The notes under the pieces were generated by a model that did no database searches, was not told the DNA's origin, and saw nothing but the letters and a program-made list of their open reading frames with translations. 64,000 bases of DNA from Sporolactobacillus terrae DSM 11697. GTDB taxonomy: Bacteria; Bacillota; Bacilli; Bacillales; Sporolactobacillaceae. Location: NCBI RefSeq assembly GCF_000648615.1, contig NZ_JFZC01000015.1:56190-120189 (forward strand), written 5' to 3'. Each line of letters starts with the position of its first letter. Position 1 is the stretch's first letter. Positions 8,263 to 18,729 of this stretch are shown one piece after another. Both the position numbers and the translations under genes were made by a program.

Positions 8263-8329
8263 TTGAACCGCCTCCTAATAAGGTTATGAATTCCACACAG
8301 CGATAATCAATAAAATTCTGAACCCTTTA

Positions 8330-8357
8330 ATCATAATATAAATGTAAACGTTTTCAA
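8330..8357 (-). promoter_or_regulatory. malP promoter with embedded cre site
   Basis: Minus strand TTGAAA (8352-8357), a 16-nt spacer and TATGAT (8330-8335). The sequence TGTAAACGTTTTCA (8343-8356, plus strand) matches the CcpA cre consensus at every defined position and occupies the spacer and -35, so glucose repression is strongly suggested. Leader to the ATG is about 60 nt. Confidence 0.7.
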
Positions 8358-8634
8358 TAATGTTTCGTTAAATGGGGAACAGATCATTGTTAAAGAGAAA
8401 GGGTCCAAGAGTTGGGAATTGTCACAAACTTCTGCGCAGCATGCATAACCGTCTAAAGCCCAGTGTATGAATGGGAGCCACAGGAGCACTTTTATTCATC
8501 AATGATTTTCACACTGTGTTTAATGAGATAAAACATGTGCTTCAGGTCTTACCTATACATGAGAATAAACGAAACGTAACATGACCGGTTGTCACCGGTG
8601 AGAAAATTCCCAGTTGACGTAACTTTATCCAGAA

Positions 8635-8695
8635 AGAAAAGCGCTTTCCCTAATCATGCAAAACGTATTGTAACCGCTTCAAAAACGTGTAACAT
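8635..8695 (+). promoter_or_regulatory. malA: malA promoter and cre-like site
   Basis: TTGTAA (8668-8673) and TAACAT (8690-8695) are spaced by 16 nt, upstream of malA. A cre-like palindrome AAAGCGCTTTCC (about 8637-8648) lies just upstream, and TGTAACCGCTTCAA (about 8669-8682) inside the promoter also resembles a half-matched cre or regulator site. Binding by CcpA or the RpiR regulator is inferred. Confidence 0.5.
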
Positions 8696-8727
8696 GAGGG
8701 GTGTAAACGAAAGAGAATCAGAAATAG

Positions 8728-10119
<1,392 letters not shown>

Positions 10120-10138
10120 ACCTGATCATTGCCAATTT

Positions 10139-10226
10139 TCGAATACCCTGCTATGATTCTAATTAGCAGGGTATTCGCGTATCAGGGCTGGAGGTTAAAC
10201 GTTTTCCTTCTATTGAAAACGCTTAA
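10139..10226 (+). promoter_or_regulatory. Intercistronic hairpin and inverted GAAAACG element
   Basis: CGAATACCCTGCTA pairs with TAGCAGGGTATTCG (10139-10172), a 14-bp stem with no U-tract, so attenuation or RNA stabilisation is more likely than full termination. Next, TTAAACGTTTTC and GAAAACGCTTAA form an inverted repeat (about 10196-10226) whose right arm resembles cre. It may be the regulator's own operator, which is an inference. Confidence 0.45.
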
Positions 10227-10310
10227 CGTCTAACACCCCTTTCGATCCCCGCTCATTAAAGGAACTTAACAGGCAACAGCGATGGTTCCAAGGAGACAAG
10301 GATCACGACC

Positions 10311-11095
10311 ATGAAACTTGAGATGCTGATCAACAAGAATTACGATCAATTGAACGAAACGGATCTGTCCACACTGCATTACATCATTGATCATAAAAAA
10401 GAATGTGCAGCACAGAGCATTACAGAGTTGGCGAAAAGCTGTAAAATCTCAAAATCTTCTATTCTGCGTACAGCTCAAAAACTCGGTTTCTCCGGTTTCA
10501 GTGAATTTAAGTATTCCTTAAAAAATGATTTGGAGCCTGACATGACGCATGCCATGGATTATATTGAGCAGACGCTCACAAACATCGACAAGACCATGGA
10601 CCTATTCAAGAAAACCGATTTAGTGCCCATTTATAAAAAAATACAATCAGCAAAAAACATCTTCGCTTATGGAACCGGGTGGCGCAGCGCAATGCAATCG
10701 GTGAACTGGAACGTAATTTTCTAAACAGCGGGAAAATGATCCACAATCTGGCAGCCAAGCGTGAATTGGAAATGATTGTTCCCTATCTCAGTGAAGAGGA
10801 CCTTTTAATTATTATTTCACTGAGCGGCGACATTTCAGATATTATCGAAATTGTTCGCTTTCTCAGTTTAAAGCGTGTACCGATACTCTCCATTACCAAT
10901 ACACGGTTTGATCGTAATGAATTAGCAAATCTTGTGCCATACAATCTATATTTTCTTGCAGCCGAATACCCAATTCATAAGACGATGCATGTCTCAGAGG
11001 ATCCGACGTCTTTAGCTGCATTATCAGTCCTTTGTGAAGCATTCTTTTTTGATTACGTCAAACAAATCTCAACTAAGGATGGTGATATGAAATGA
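10311..11095 (+). pseudogene. glvR: RpiR-family regulator of maltose genes, frameshifted
   Basis: The first frame (10311-10724) has the RpiR helix-turn-helix (SITELAKSCKISKSSILRTA, residues 42-61) and enters the SIS sugar-phosphate domain. It then leaves frame after FAYGTGW near 10680. The remainder continues in the +2 frame (AQRNAIGELERNFLNSG to the stop at 11095). Inserting one G into GGGTGG(G)CG restores GTGWAQRNAIGEL and a continuous protein of about 261 aa. So this is a single-base deletion, either a real inactivation or an assembly error. By position next to malA it is the GlvR/MalR-type activator. Start supported by AAGGA 9 nt upstream. Confidence 0.8.
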
Positions 11096-11589
11096 AGCAG
11101 AGAATCCGGAGCTTGCTGATGATTCACCTGTCGTTTAAAAAGTTGTATGGTTATCTGACTGCTTTTACCTTGGTTCTCCCTTTCCTTTACATTGCCTATC
11201 TTCTTTTGACGATGGTACGAAGCAAGACCGATTTTCAAACCCTCTTGCTCACCCATCCGCTCTATTCAATAATGTTTCTTGCGGTTATGCTGAACCTGCT
11301 GTGGGGATATCTTCTGTTCCGGCTGACACAAGAATTTAGCCATGTGGAGGGCAGAAACTATACGTATGCGCTCTTGGTTCTCTTTTCAATTAGTCAACTT
11401 CTAGTTGGCAATATTGTAATCGCTATCATGTCCGCCTTTGTCATGCTGCATTCAGAGGCACGTCTAAGCGATGGATTTAAACTTCACAATCTGTTGCACT
11501 ACCGCCTTTATTCAGCAGCAGCAGCAGGGCTGATCCTTCTTTCTCTGTTTTGCAGTTTCGCCTTGATTCGACTGACCTTCTTTGCTTAG
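11092..11589 (+). CDS. Integral membrane protein of unknown function
   Basis: 165 aa with four hydrophobic segments at about 20-43, 56-78, 92-115 and 140-162 and short Arg/Lys-rich loops. The start ATG overlaps the regulator's stop codon (ATGA), which implies translational coupling. No family recognised. Its place between the maltose regulator and the EIIA gene suggests a link to sugar uptake, with no mechanistic evidence. Confidence 0.7.
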   Translation: MKQRIRSLLMIHLSFKKLYGYLTAFTLVLPFLYIAYLLLTMVRSKTDFQTLLLTHPLYSIMFLAVMLNLLWGYLLFRLTQEFSHVEGRNYTYALLVLFSISQLLVGNIVIAIMSAFVMLHSEARLSDGFKLHNLLHYRLYSAAAAGLILLSLFCSFALIRLTFFA

Positions 11590-11698
11590 TCCCGGTCTTA
11601 CTTCAGCTGCTCACTCGGGCGGTTATGCGTTGGATTCACAACCCTTTTGTTTCTGTTAAAAATTAGATACATTTTTTATTTTATAAGGAGTGATTGAT

Positions 11699-12202
11699 AT
11701 GTTTGGTAAATTATTTCAAAAGCAAACGGTTAAAGAAGAAAAGGTTTATGCACCCATTTCGGGTCAGTCACAGATGGTCACGGATGTTCCGGATCCGGTT
11801 TTCTCTGAAAAAATGATGGGTGAAGGGATGGCGGTTACGCCGGATATTCGTACACATACCGTCGTCGCACCGATTGACGGCGAAGTCATTCAACTTGCGT
11901 CAACCAAACACGCATTTGGCATTCGCTCGAAGTTGGGTGAAGAAATTCTTGTGCATATCGGACTAGATACGGTCGAACTCAATGGTGAGGGCTTTGAAAA
12001 TCTGGTCAAGGTTGGCGATAAAGTCAAGGTCGGCCAACCGGTGATGAAAGTCGATTTTGATTTCATCAGCAAGCAAGGAAAAGGGATCGTTGTTCCGATT
12101 GTGATTACGAATACGGCTGAAGATAAATTTTCCTTTGAATGGTCGGAATTAACCCAGGTCAAAGCCGGGGAATCCGTACTCTTTACATCGACACTTAAGT
12201 AA
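11699..12202 (+). CDS. PTS glucose-family EIIA component
   Basis: 167-aa soluble EIIA of the Glc family, passing phosphate from HPr-P to an EIIB that lacks its own EIIA, here most likely MalP. The active-site region has GTP-independent family motifs: KHAFGIRSKLGEEILVHIG, with the phosphorylated histidine in VHIGLDTVEL (about residue 88) and the second catalytic histidine in TKHAFG. ATG at 11699 is 8 nt after AAGGAG; an in-frame GTG at 11690 overlaps the ribosome binding site. It may also serve other EIIBs. Confidence 0.92.
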   Translation: MFGKLFQKQTVKEEKVYAPISGQSQMVTDVPDPVFSEKMMGEGMAVTPDIRTHTVVAPIDGEVIQLASTKHAFGIRSKLGEEILVHIGLDTVELNGEGFENLVKVGDKVKVGQPVMKVDFDFISKQGKGIVVPIVITNTAEDKFSFEWSELTQVKAGESVLFTSTLK

Positions 12203-12244
12203 AAAGCTCAGCCATGCATCAGAAAAATAATGAGGAGTGTTACT

Positions 12245-13099
12245 GTGAAGCTAGTCGCGATTGATCTGGACGGAACGCTACTGAACAAAGATCATCGAAT
12301 CAGTGACGAAAACATGAATGCACTTTCCGCGGCGTCCGAACATCATCTTGTTGCGATTGCAACCGGGCGGGCAGTCATGGATGTTCAGGCAATGCTTGGC
12401 GGACGCGTAAGCCTGCCGGTGATTGCATCAAATGGGGCAACCATTTTTGATCACAGCGGCCAATTGCTAAGCGAGACGCCCCTATCCCAAGAAACTGCCG
12501 AACAATTGATTGCGTACGCGGAAAACCATCGCCTCTACTATGAAGCGACAACCGCCCATCATTTGCTAATTCCTTTCGATGGAAAGCAGATTATCCGCGA
12601 GGAACTGGACGTGAGCGATAAGCGGCTGTCAAAGGAAAGCGCGCAAAAGGCATGGGCACGAGCGGAGGTCCAATTTGCTCAGGCAGGCTGGCAGCCACGT
12701 TCAGAGATACGTTCGCTCATCCGCAGCGGTCACGCGGTTTATAAATTACTCTTTTTTTCCTTTAATAAGCAGGTTCTTACTGAGCTCAGGGAACAGTTTG
12801 CTAACCAAACAGATTTGTCGTGCACCTACTCACTCGGTTACACGTTAGAGTTCAACTCGAGTAAATGCGATAAGGGTAAGGGCATTCGCCAGTTAGCCGG
12901 GCATTATGGGATCAATCAGAAAGATACCATTGTCATTGGAGACAGTGATAACGATCTGCCCATGTTTCATGCGGCTGCAACACGAGTTGCCATGGGCAAT
13001 GCCATTGCCTCGATCAAAGAAATCAGCTCCTTTGTCACGCTCGATTGCAATCACCACGGTGTCGCCTATAGTCTGAAAAATCAACTGGCATTGTATTAA
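12245..13099 (+). CDS. Cof-type HAD-superfamily phosphatase
   Basis: 284-aa haloacid dehalogenase-like hydrolase of the Cof/YidA type. Motif I is DLDGTLL (nucleophile Asp near residue 6), motif II is ATGR, a type-IIB cap domain spans about 80-190, and motif IV is GDSDNDLPM near residue 225. These enzymes dephosphorylate sugar phosphates and similar metabolites; as the last gene of the maltose unit it could relieve sugar-phosphate accumulation (inference). I use the GTG at 12245 because GAGGAG lies 7-9 nt upstream; an in-frame ATG at 12230 overlaps that site. Confidence 0.88.
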   Translation: MKLVAIDLDGTLLNKDHRISDENMNALSAASEHHLVAIATGRAVMDVQAMLGGRVSLPVIASNGATIFDHSGQLLSETPLSQETAEQLIAYAENHRLYYEATTAHHLLIPFDGKQIIREELDVSDKRLSKESAQKAWARAEVQFAQAGWQPRSEIRSLIRSGHAVYKLLFFSFNKQVLTELREQFANQTDLSCTYSLGYTLEFNSSKCDKGKGIRQLAGHYGINQKDTIVIGDSDNDLPMFHAAATRVAMGNAIASIKEISSFVTLDCNHHGVAYSLKNQLALY

Positions 13100-13108
13100 G
13101 CCAATAAG

Positions 13109-13150
13109 AAAACGACCACTCGCGAATTTAGTGAATGGTCGTTTTCCATT
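13109..13150 (+). terminator. Terminator of the maltose unit
   Basis: AACGACCA (13111-13118) pairs with TGGTCGTT (13136-13143), with extra pairs inside, followed by TTCC. It lies 10 nt after the HAD gene's stop codon. Confidence 0.65.
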
Positions 13151-13306
13151 TTATTAATTGAATTTTTCAATGACCTAAGAATTTAACACAGACCCGATTT
13201 GGCACAGCTATCGAATTTTGCAGCTCTGTTAATAAAGCCCATTACCACATTCAGACCGGTTCGTGTAATAATTGGATCACTTTCAAAAACACATGGTTAA
13301 ACTGCT

Positions 13307-13900
13307 TTAGTTCACTACAAGTGCTCTGCGACCCATAGCATCATATATTTTAATAAACTTCTTTCGTTCCACGGTAACATCTTTGCCGCTCCGTTCTGTG
13401 GATTCACAGTCATTGAAAGAAACACCGTGTTCATCGATGCCGGTCATCACAATGCAATGCAGCGGTCGCGGCGCAAAGATGCTTTTGCCTGCAGGTGTGT
13501 GCCAATATCTGAGAATCGGCATTTCGTGTGAAATCGTAAACCAAACGAGCACCGGCTTGCCCTTTGCAACATAGTTTTCAATGACACTGAATGCTTTTCC
13601 ATAGAGTGCCACCCCACCGCTCCGGTATTGGTCGAGCACCTGCTTCAAAGGATTCGGATTGATGGTTATGCCATCACCGTACGGATCGCCGACAAAACCA
13701 GCTTCCGGATCGCCCCAAGTCTTGATCGTTCCCTTCTCATCTCGCGTTAATGGGGTCGCATCCCGCGGCATTTGTGCTACAATTTTTTCTTTATCCACGT
13801 TAATGCCGTAGTAGTGCAGTGCCATGGTTAAAGCAACCGCCTCGCAACCGGTCGGCAGTTCCGGTCTTTGCTTGATTAAGGGTATATCCAATCGATGCAT
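13307..13900 (-). CDS. Peptidase C39-like family protein
   Basis: 197-aa protein of the papain-like C39_2 group. The catalytic cysteine lies in PTGCEAVALTMALHYYG (about residue 22) and the partner histidine in PLHCIVMTGIDEHGV (about residue 145), with GKPVLVWFT before it. There is no signal peptide or lipobox, so it should be cytoplasmic, unlike the exported YvpB-type relatives; its substrate is unknown. I use ATG 13900 (MHRLDIPLIKQRPEL) because AGGA lies about 10 nt upstream; a GTG at 13909 is too close to it. Confidence 0.75.
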   Translation of the reverse strand: MHRLDIPLIKQRPELPTGCEAVALTMALHYYGINVDKEKIVAQMPRDATPLTRDEKGTIKTWGDPEAGFVGDPYGDGITINPNPLKQVLDQYRSGGVALYGKAFSVIENYVAKGKPVLVWFTISHEMPILRYWHTPAGKSIFAPRPLHCIVMTGIDEHGVSFNDCESTERSGKDVTVERKKFIKIYDAMGRRALVVN

Positions 13901-13999
13901 AGTTGTCACTTCCTCATCTGTACCTATTGATTCTTCGACGAACCGTGTTGAAATAATCTACCCATCGCGTAATTGATCGAAACGGTTCGTATTGCTAAA

Positions 14000-14191
14000 T
14001 TATTCTTTAGAATCTTTTCCTTTCACTGGAAATAAAAAGAAATAGAGCAGTGCGACAAATAAAAGCCAATTCACCGGCCTAAATAGATTGTAATAGGCAA
14101 CATGCGTGCGAAAACCAAACAGAATATCCCCGATTGTGAGTAGAATCAAATAAAAAATAAGTGCTTTCAGTACCGTTTTTACTGTGTCCAA
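14000..14191 (-). CDS. Small two-helix membrane protein
   Basis: 63 aa from a TTG start with GAGGGG 9 nt upstream; an ATG at 14221 (73 aa) lacks a ribosome binding site. Two hydrophobic helices (KALIFYLILLTIGDILF and WLLFVALLYFFLFP) are followed by the basic-acidic tail KGKDSKE. Function unknown; it lies about 100 nt upstream of the C39-like gene on the same strand and might be co-transcribed with it. Confidence 0.55.
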   Translation of the reverse strand: MDTVKTVLKALIFYLILLTIGDILFGFRTHVAYYNLFRPVNWLLFVALLYFFLFPVKGKDSKE

Positions 14192-14451
14192 AATACTTGT
14201 CCCCTCGTGTTCGTTTTTCATGATTCAATTAAAAGATGACATGATTCAATTTAAAGCGCATCTAATGGGAAGACTTTGCCGTAGATGAATCCGTGTATCC
14301 ATCCCCTCACCCTTTCAGCGAAACACTTTTTATTCATGATACCATACACTAGACACGCCGAGGACGATCCTCCCTCAGGCAACGGGTGATGGTTTATCTT
14401 TGAAACTATTTGTAAACACTAGACGTAGTAAAATGGTAGCGGTTTTCGTTC

Positions 14452-14480
14452 TTGCTTTTTGATTGGAATCACGCTATAAA
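14452..14480 (+). promoter_or_regulatory. Promoter of the acyl-activating enzyme gene
   Basis: TTGCTT (14452-14457), a 17-nt spacer and TATAAA (14475-14480). The leader of about 140 nt before the TTG start shows no riboswitch I recognise. The rest of 14222-14625 holds no gene. Confidence 0.55.
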
Positions 14481-14625
14481 AAAGAATGAGCCATAGTTTA
14501 TTCATTTTGTGTTATTCATCGTTTCTAAGACGCATGCGAGACCTAAGCGTTCCTGCTTCAATCGTTGTGAAAAAGGGAATAGACGAATGAAGGCTAAATT
14601 GTTAGTACTCTGGGAGTGACTGTTT

Positions 14626-16137
14626 TTGACGTTGCAAATACCTGATGATGTGAACCTGTTTGATGAGATGGTAAAGCAAGCGAAGCTGCATCCGAAGAAA
14701 GTGATCATTGAGGATACGCAAAATAAATTCACCTATAAGAAGTTTCTGATTGCCGCCAACATTATGAGCAAGAAGATTCGTGAAGTCGTTGATGATGAGA
14801 AACGCATCGGTCTTTTTCTTCCAAATGTTGTGCCACAGGCAATTGTCCTGTTCGCGCTCTTCAAAAATGAGCAGCAGCCGTGCCTGTTGAATTTTACAAT
14901 GGGCGCGCAGAACATTATTGACTGCATTCAAACGGCTTCCTTGAAAACCGTGATCACTTCACGCGAATTCATTAAAAAGGCTGATCTCGGTTATGTCCTT
15001 GAAGAGATGGAAAAAGAAGTTAAGATTATCTATCTTGAGGATTTGAAGGCCGGGATTTCGACAATGCATAAAATCTCCGGTTTGGTCGAGGCCCGCGTTG
15101 CCGGACTGAAGAAACGAGAGATGTCGGAGGTCATCCTGTTTACCTCAGGCACCGAATCAAAACCAAAGGGCGTCATCCTGACCCATCGCAATATTTATGC
15201 AAACATTATGCAAGTCAAGGAACATATTGAACTCAGTGAGGATGATCGGATTTTCAACCCGCTGCCGCTGTTTCACTCGTTCGGCATGACGGTCGGCGCG
15301 GTTCTACCGTTTATTCTTAATATGAAAGCGTTCCTCTATCCGTCACCACTGAATTTTCGCGACATTCCAAAGGCGATCTACAAAGATAAGAGCACCTTAT
15401 TTGTTGCGACCAACACGTTCTTCGCCAATTACGCTAAATTTGCGAGCAAGAAACAGTTTAAAACGCTGCGTATCGTTGTTGCCGGTGCAGAAAAGCTGAA
15501 GGAAGACGTCCGCGAAACGTATAAGAAAAAGTTTGGCATCACGATTCTGGAGGGCTATGGAGCAACTGAAACATCGCCGATTATCTCGCTCAACACACCG
15601 AAACATGTCAAAGAAGGCACAGTGGGCACACTGGTTCCGCTCATGGAAGCAAGAATTGCAAAAGTAGAAGGTGTTGAGGAAGGCGGCAACCTAATGCTGA
15701 AAGGGCCGAACGTGATGAAAGGCTACCTGATTCACGGCAAAGGTTTCGTGCCATGCGGCGAATGGTACAATACCGGCGATATTGCGCAGATTGATGAAGA
15801 TGGATTTATCCACATCATTGCCCGCCTGAAGCGCTTTGCAAAAATTGCCGGCGAGATGATTTCACTTAATAAGGTGGAGGAACTGGCAATGGGATGCTAC
15901 GGAAGTTCCGACTTTTACGCCGTCAGTATCCCGGATAAACGAAAAGGCGAACAAATCATTCTGTTTACCACCAAGGCCAAGGTCTCTACACGCGAGTTCA
16001 AAAAATTCATCAAAAGCAAGAAGATGTCGATGCTCTACATGCCGTCGAGCATTGAAACCGTTGATGAAATCCCGCTCCTCGGCAGTGGAAAAGCCAACTA
16101 CTGGAAGATGGAAAATTGGGCAAAACAAAACAACTAA
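14626..16137 (+). CDS. AMP-binding acyl-CoA/acyl-ACP synthetase (Aas-like)
   Basis: 503-aa ANL-superfamily enzyme activating a carboxylic acid as acyl-AMP. The P-loop is LFTSGTESKPKGVILTHRN (about residues 170-188), with EGYGATETSP near 305, WYNTGDIAQIDEDGFIHI near 385 and the C-terminal LGSGKANY. The short C-terminal domain and the PLPLFHSFGMTVG segment resemble the acyl-ACP synthetase part of Aas, so fatty-acid recycling into phospholipids is plausible. There is no acyltransferase domain and no carrier protein nearby. The TTG start has GGGAG upstream. A G+C-poor hairpin with a T7 run near 16155-16200 probably terminates it. Confidence 0.82.
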   Translation: MTLQIPDDVNLFDEMVKQAKLHPKKVIIEDTQNKFTYKKFLIAANIMSKKIREVVDDEKRIGLFLPNVVPQAIVLFALFKNEQQPCLLNFTMGAQNIIDCIQTASLKTVITSREFIKKADLGYVLEEMEKEVKIIYLEDLKAGISTMHKISGLVEARVAGLKKREMSEVILFTSGTESKPKGVILTHRNIYANIMQVKEHIELSEDDRIFNPLPLFHSFGMTVGAVLPFILNMKAFLYPSPLNFRDIPKAIYKDKSTLFVATNTFFANYAKFASKKQFKTLRIVVAGAEKLKEDVRETYKKKFGITILEGYGATETSPIISLNTPKHVKEGTVGTLVPLMEARIAKVEGVEEGGNLMLKGPNVMKGYLIHGKGFVPCGEWYNTGDIAQIDEDGFIHIIARLKRFAKIAGEMISLNKVEELAMGCYGSSDFYAVSIPDKRKGEQIILFTTKAKVSTREFKKFIKSKKMSMLYMPSSIETVDEIPLLGSGKANYWKMENWAKQNN

Positions 16138-16358
16138 ACGATCGACAGACCGGTCCTCACTTACAAGACAATCATTCTTGCAAGTCAGGGCTCTTTTTTT
16201 GGTTTTAAGGCATTGATTTTCATTTTAAGCAAGTTAACGTTTGAAGCCAGTCAAACCGATCCTATACTTTCTTCCTATAAAAAACAGAGCATCGTCACCG
16301 AGTCTCTGTACGGATTATGCGGTATAGGACATGTTTTCGTATTGCTTTGCGCCACTTT

Positions 16359-16985
16359 TTATTGGCATAGGCTTTCGGTGATAAATGCATCAATATGATG
16401 CAAGGTTTGTTCCTGGATTTGCTTCTCTCTATATTTGCGGTCAAGCAGGTTGCGCAGACAGAGGGTCTTATCGGCCGGACGGGTAACCTTTCGTTTAATT
16501 TCCTGACGCATCTGAAACAAAAACTCGAGATAGTCTTCGGTTTGATCATCCAGCCGCGCAGCCGCTTCATCTCGAATCCGTCGAGCGAGCAGCGGACTCG
16601 CTCCGCCTGTTGATACCGCAAGTGTCAACCTTCCTCTGTGACATACTGCTGGAAGTACAAAATTTCCTTCTTCATACCGATCGATGATGCTGACGAGCTG
16701 ATTTGATTGGGCCTGTTCAGCAATTTGCTTGTTCGCTTCACGATCATCGGTTGCTGCAAAGACTAAAAAGGCTGTTTCGGCATCATCTATTTTCCAGGCG
16801 CGCCTCAACCAATGAATTTGACCTGTTTCCGACCACTTTTTCAACTGCTCGGATCCATGAACGCTGACAACCGTAACCGCAGCGCCCGCAGCGATCAAGG
16901 CTTTAATTTTTCGGCAGGCGACCTGACCGCCTCCCGCCACAACTGCTTTTCTTCCCCTAATGTCAAGCATAATCGGATAATACAT
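16359..16985 (-). CDS. sirC: Precorrin-2 dehydrogenase (siroheme synthase subunit)
   Basis: 208-aa NAD+-dependent enzyme oxidising precorrin-2 to sirohydrochlorin, equivalent to B. subtilis YlnF/SirC and to the dehydrogenase half of CysG. The Rossmann motif VVAGGGQVACRKIKALIAAG is near residue 15 and ASPLLARRIRDE near 125. I use ATG 16985 (MYYPIMLDIRG) with GAGGAG 10 nt upstream, overlapping the end of sirB. Last gene of the sulfate-reduction operon; its product feeds sulfite reductase with siroheme. Confidence 0.92.
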   Translation of the reverse strand: MYYPIMLDIRGRKAVVAGGGQVACRKIKALIAAGAAVTVVSVHGSEQLKKWSETGQIHWLRRAWKIDDAETAFLVFAATDDREANKQIAEQAQSNQLVSIIDRYEEGNFVLPAVCHRGRLTLAVSTGGASPLLARRIRDEAAARLDDQTEDYLEFLFQMRQEIKRKVTRPADKTLCLRNLLDRKYREKQIQEQTLHHIDAFITESLCQ

Positions 16986-17712
16986 GGTGAAGCGACTCCT
17001 CAACCCTTTTTTTCATTAATTGGATTAAATGCGGGTGGTAACCAAGCGGCCGACACAGAGTGATCGATGCACCTGCCTTGTTTTTCACATCAATTGACCG
17101 ATGGATCGTTTTCATTAAAACACCGCTGAAAAGCAGATAAGGAATGACATAGACATGCCGCCACTGCTCACGAATGACTTGGTCGAGTCCTTCTTCAAAG
17201 GTTGGTTTGGCAGCGGCCATATAACAGACCGTCACCGACTCCATGCCTTTCTGATGCAGCAGATGACGAATCTGGGCAAAATTGCGTTTTGTATCGGGAT
17301 CACTGGAGCCCCTGCCGACAAGCAGAATTCCCGAACCCTGAGGCAGAGGGTTTTGCTGCTCATGCAGCCGTTCAATTAAGAGCGACACGATCCGTTCATC
17401 GACACCGAATGGCCGGCCATAGATAAATCGCACATCGGGATAAAGGCGCTCTGCTTGTTTGATGACTCTGGGAATATCTCGCTTAGCGTGACCTGCCGTC
17501 AATAACAAGAGCGGCTGAACCAGAACCACTTCTGCGCCGGCTGCGATGCATTGGCGGATGCCGTCCAAAATCCCGGGCTGAACAATCTCGAGATAGCAGA
17601 CCCGTTGAATCGGTGCATCGACTTGTTTCATGCATGACGAAAGAAACTGATTCGCCTGCTTTACGCCTTCATGAATGCGTGTTCCATGGCTAACGTACAG
17701 CACGGCAAGCAT
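16963..17712 (-). CDS. sirB: Sirohydrochlorin ferrochelatase
   Basis: 249-aa CbiX/SirB-type chelatase inserting Fe2+ into sirohydrochlorin. It has two half-domains: the first carries LYVSHGTRIHEG with the catalytic histidine (about residue 9) and VQPLLLLTAGHAKRDIP with the second histidine; the second carries LLVGRGSSDP and IPYLLFSGVLMK. AGGAGG precedes the ATG. It overlaps sirC and starts 2 nt after sumT, showing tight coupling. Confidence 0.92.
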   Translation of the reverse strand: MLAVLYVSHGTRIHEGVKQANQFLSSCMKQVDAPIQRVCYLEIVQPGILDGIRQCIAAGAEVVLVQPLLLLTAGHAKRDIPRVIKQAERLYPDVRFIYGRPFGVDERIVSLLIERLHEQQNPLPQGSGILLVGRGSSDPDTKRNFAQIRHLLHQKGMESVTVCYMAAAKPTFEEGLDQVIREQWRHVYVIPYLLFSGVLMKTIHRSIDVKNKAGASITLCRPLGYHPHLIQLMKKRVEESLHHVLSDYA

Positions 17713-17713
17713 C

Positions 17714-18490
17714 TTATAAAGCCTCCTTGACGGGATCTGCGGACGGCTCCATTGCTTCGAACCCTTTTAATTGATCCCTGAGCCTGACCACTTCGCCAAC
17801 AAGGATCATTGATGGGCTCTGTATTTTTTGTTTCGCTGCTTCATCAGCGGCATGGCTCAATGTACTCGTGACGGTACGCTGGTGTTCTGTTGTTCCCCAT
17901 TCAATCAATGCGACCGGTGTTGACGGATGCCGTCCGTTTATAATTAGTTCATTCGTAATATGGGCGATATTGCCGACACCCATGTAGATTGCCAGCGTAT
18001 CGACGCCGGTAGCCAGCTTTGCCCAGTCGATTTTTTCCTGTCCACCCGCTTTCGCATGCCCGGTTACAAAGGCCAGTGAACTGGAGTAGTCGCGATGGGT
18101 TGCTGGAATGCCTGCATAAGCCGGTGCAGCAATTCCTGCGGTAATACCCGGCACCACTTCAAAAGCAATCCCTTCTTTTGCAAGAAATACCGCTTCTTCA
18201 CCGCCTCGTCCGAAAACAAACGGATCGCCGCCTTTCAATCGAACAACGCGCTTATTTTTCTTAGCCTGGTTGACTAAGATATGGTTGATTGCTCCTTGTT
18301 TTAGTGGATGCGAATGCGGCATTTTTCCGCAATAAATGCGTTTGGCAGTCGGTTTTGCTTCATTGACCAAAACGTCATTCACCAGTCGGTCATAGACAAT
18401 CACATCAGCAGTTTGAATAAGCCGAAGACCTTTGACAGTGATCAAATCCGGATCACCCGGACCGGCACCGACTAAATATACTTTTCCCAT
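17714..18490 (-). CDS. sumT: Uroporphyrinogen-III C-methyltransferase
   Basis: 258-aa SAM-dependent enzyme making precorrin-2, like B. subtilis YlnD. SUMT signatures are VYLVGAGPGDPDLITVKG (residues 4-21), YDRLV, RLKGGDPFVFGRGGEEA (about 85-101) and GITAGIAAPAYAGIP (about 117-131). Ribosome binding site GGGAGG. With sirB and sirC it completes siroheme synthesis for the sulfite reductase encoded just upstream. Confidence 0.94.
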   Translation of the reverse strand: MGKVYLVGAGPGDPDLITVKGLRLIQTADVIVYDRLVNDVLVNEAKPTAKRIYCGKMPHSHPLKQGAINHILVNQAKKNKRVVRLKGGDPFVFGRGGEEAVFLAKEGIAFEVVPGITAGIAAPAYAGIPATHRDYSSSLAFVTGHAKAGGQEKIDWAKLATGVDTLAIYMGVGNIAHITNELIINGRHPSTPVALIEWGTTEHQRTVTSTLSHAADEAAKQKIQSPSMILVGEVVRLRDQLKGFEAMEPSADPVKEAL

Positions 18491-18504
18491 CCGTTCTTCC
18501 TCCC

Positions 18505-18723
18505 TTACTCAAATCGTTCCCTTGGCAGAATCGCAAAGCCTGACCCTTTTTTTGAAATACTCTTTTTTTGCATCAGAGCAATATGATCGATCTGCGGTAA
18601 TTTTAAAAGGGTATGATCCAATTCCCGGTCGACAACTCGGAAGGCTGCCTCTTCATTTTCTGCTACAGCGACGACTGGAATCTCCGATGTACCGGCCGTC
18701 ACAATAAAGCGAAACAACTCCAT
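18505..18723 (-). CDS. Small protein of a DUF3906-like type
   Basis: 72 aa, mixed alpha/beta composition (FRFIVTAGTSEIPVVAVAENE, then DHIALMQKKSISKKGSGFAIL). It resembles the small DUF3906-type proteins found among sulfite-reductase genes in Bacillales, but I recall that only from general form and context. No cysteines and no membrane segment. It starts 6 nt after the sulfite reductase stop and 15 nt before sumT, so it is part of the operon and may assist sulfite reductase (inference). Confidence 0.6.
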   Translation of the reverse strand: MELFRFIVTAGTSEIPVVAVAENEEAAFRVVDRELDHTLLKLPQIDHIALMQKKSISKKGSGFAILPRERFE

Positions 18724-18729
18724 GGCCCT

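Noticed and set aside
13307..13900. Bacteriocin system around the C39-like proteins
   Set aside because: Neither C39-like gene (here or at 56456-57121) has an ABC exporter, a double-glycine precursor peptide or a signal peptide nearby.
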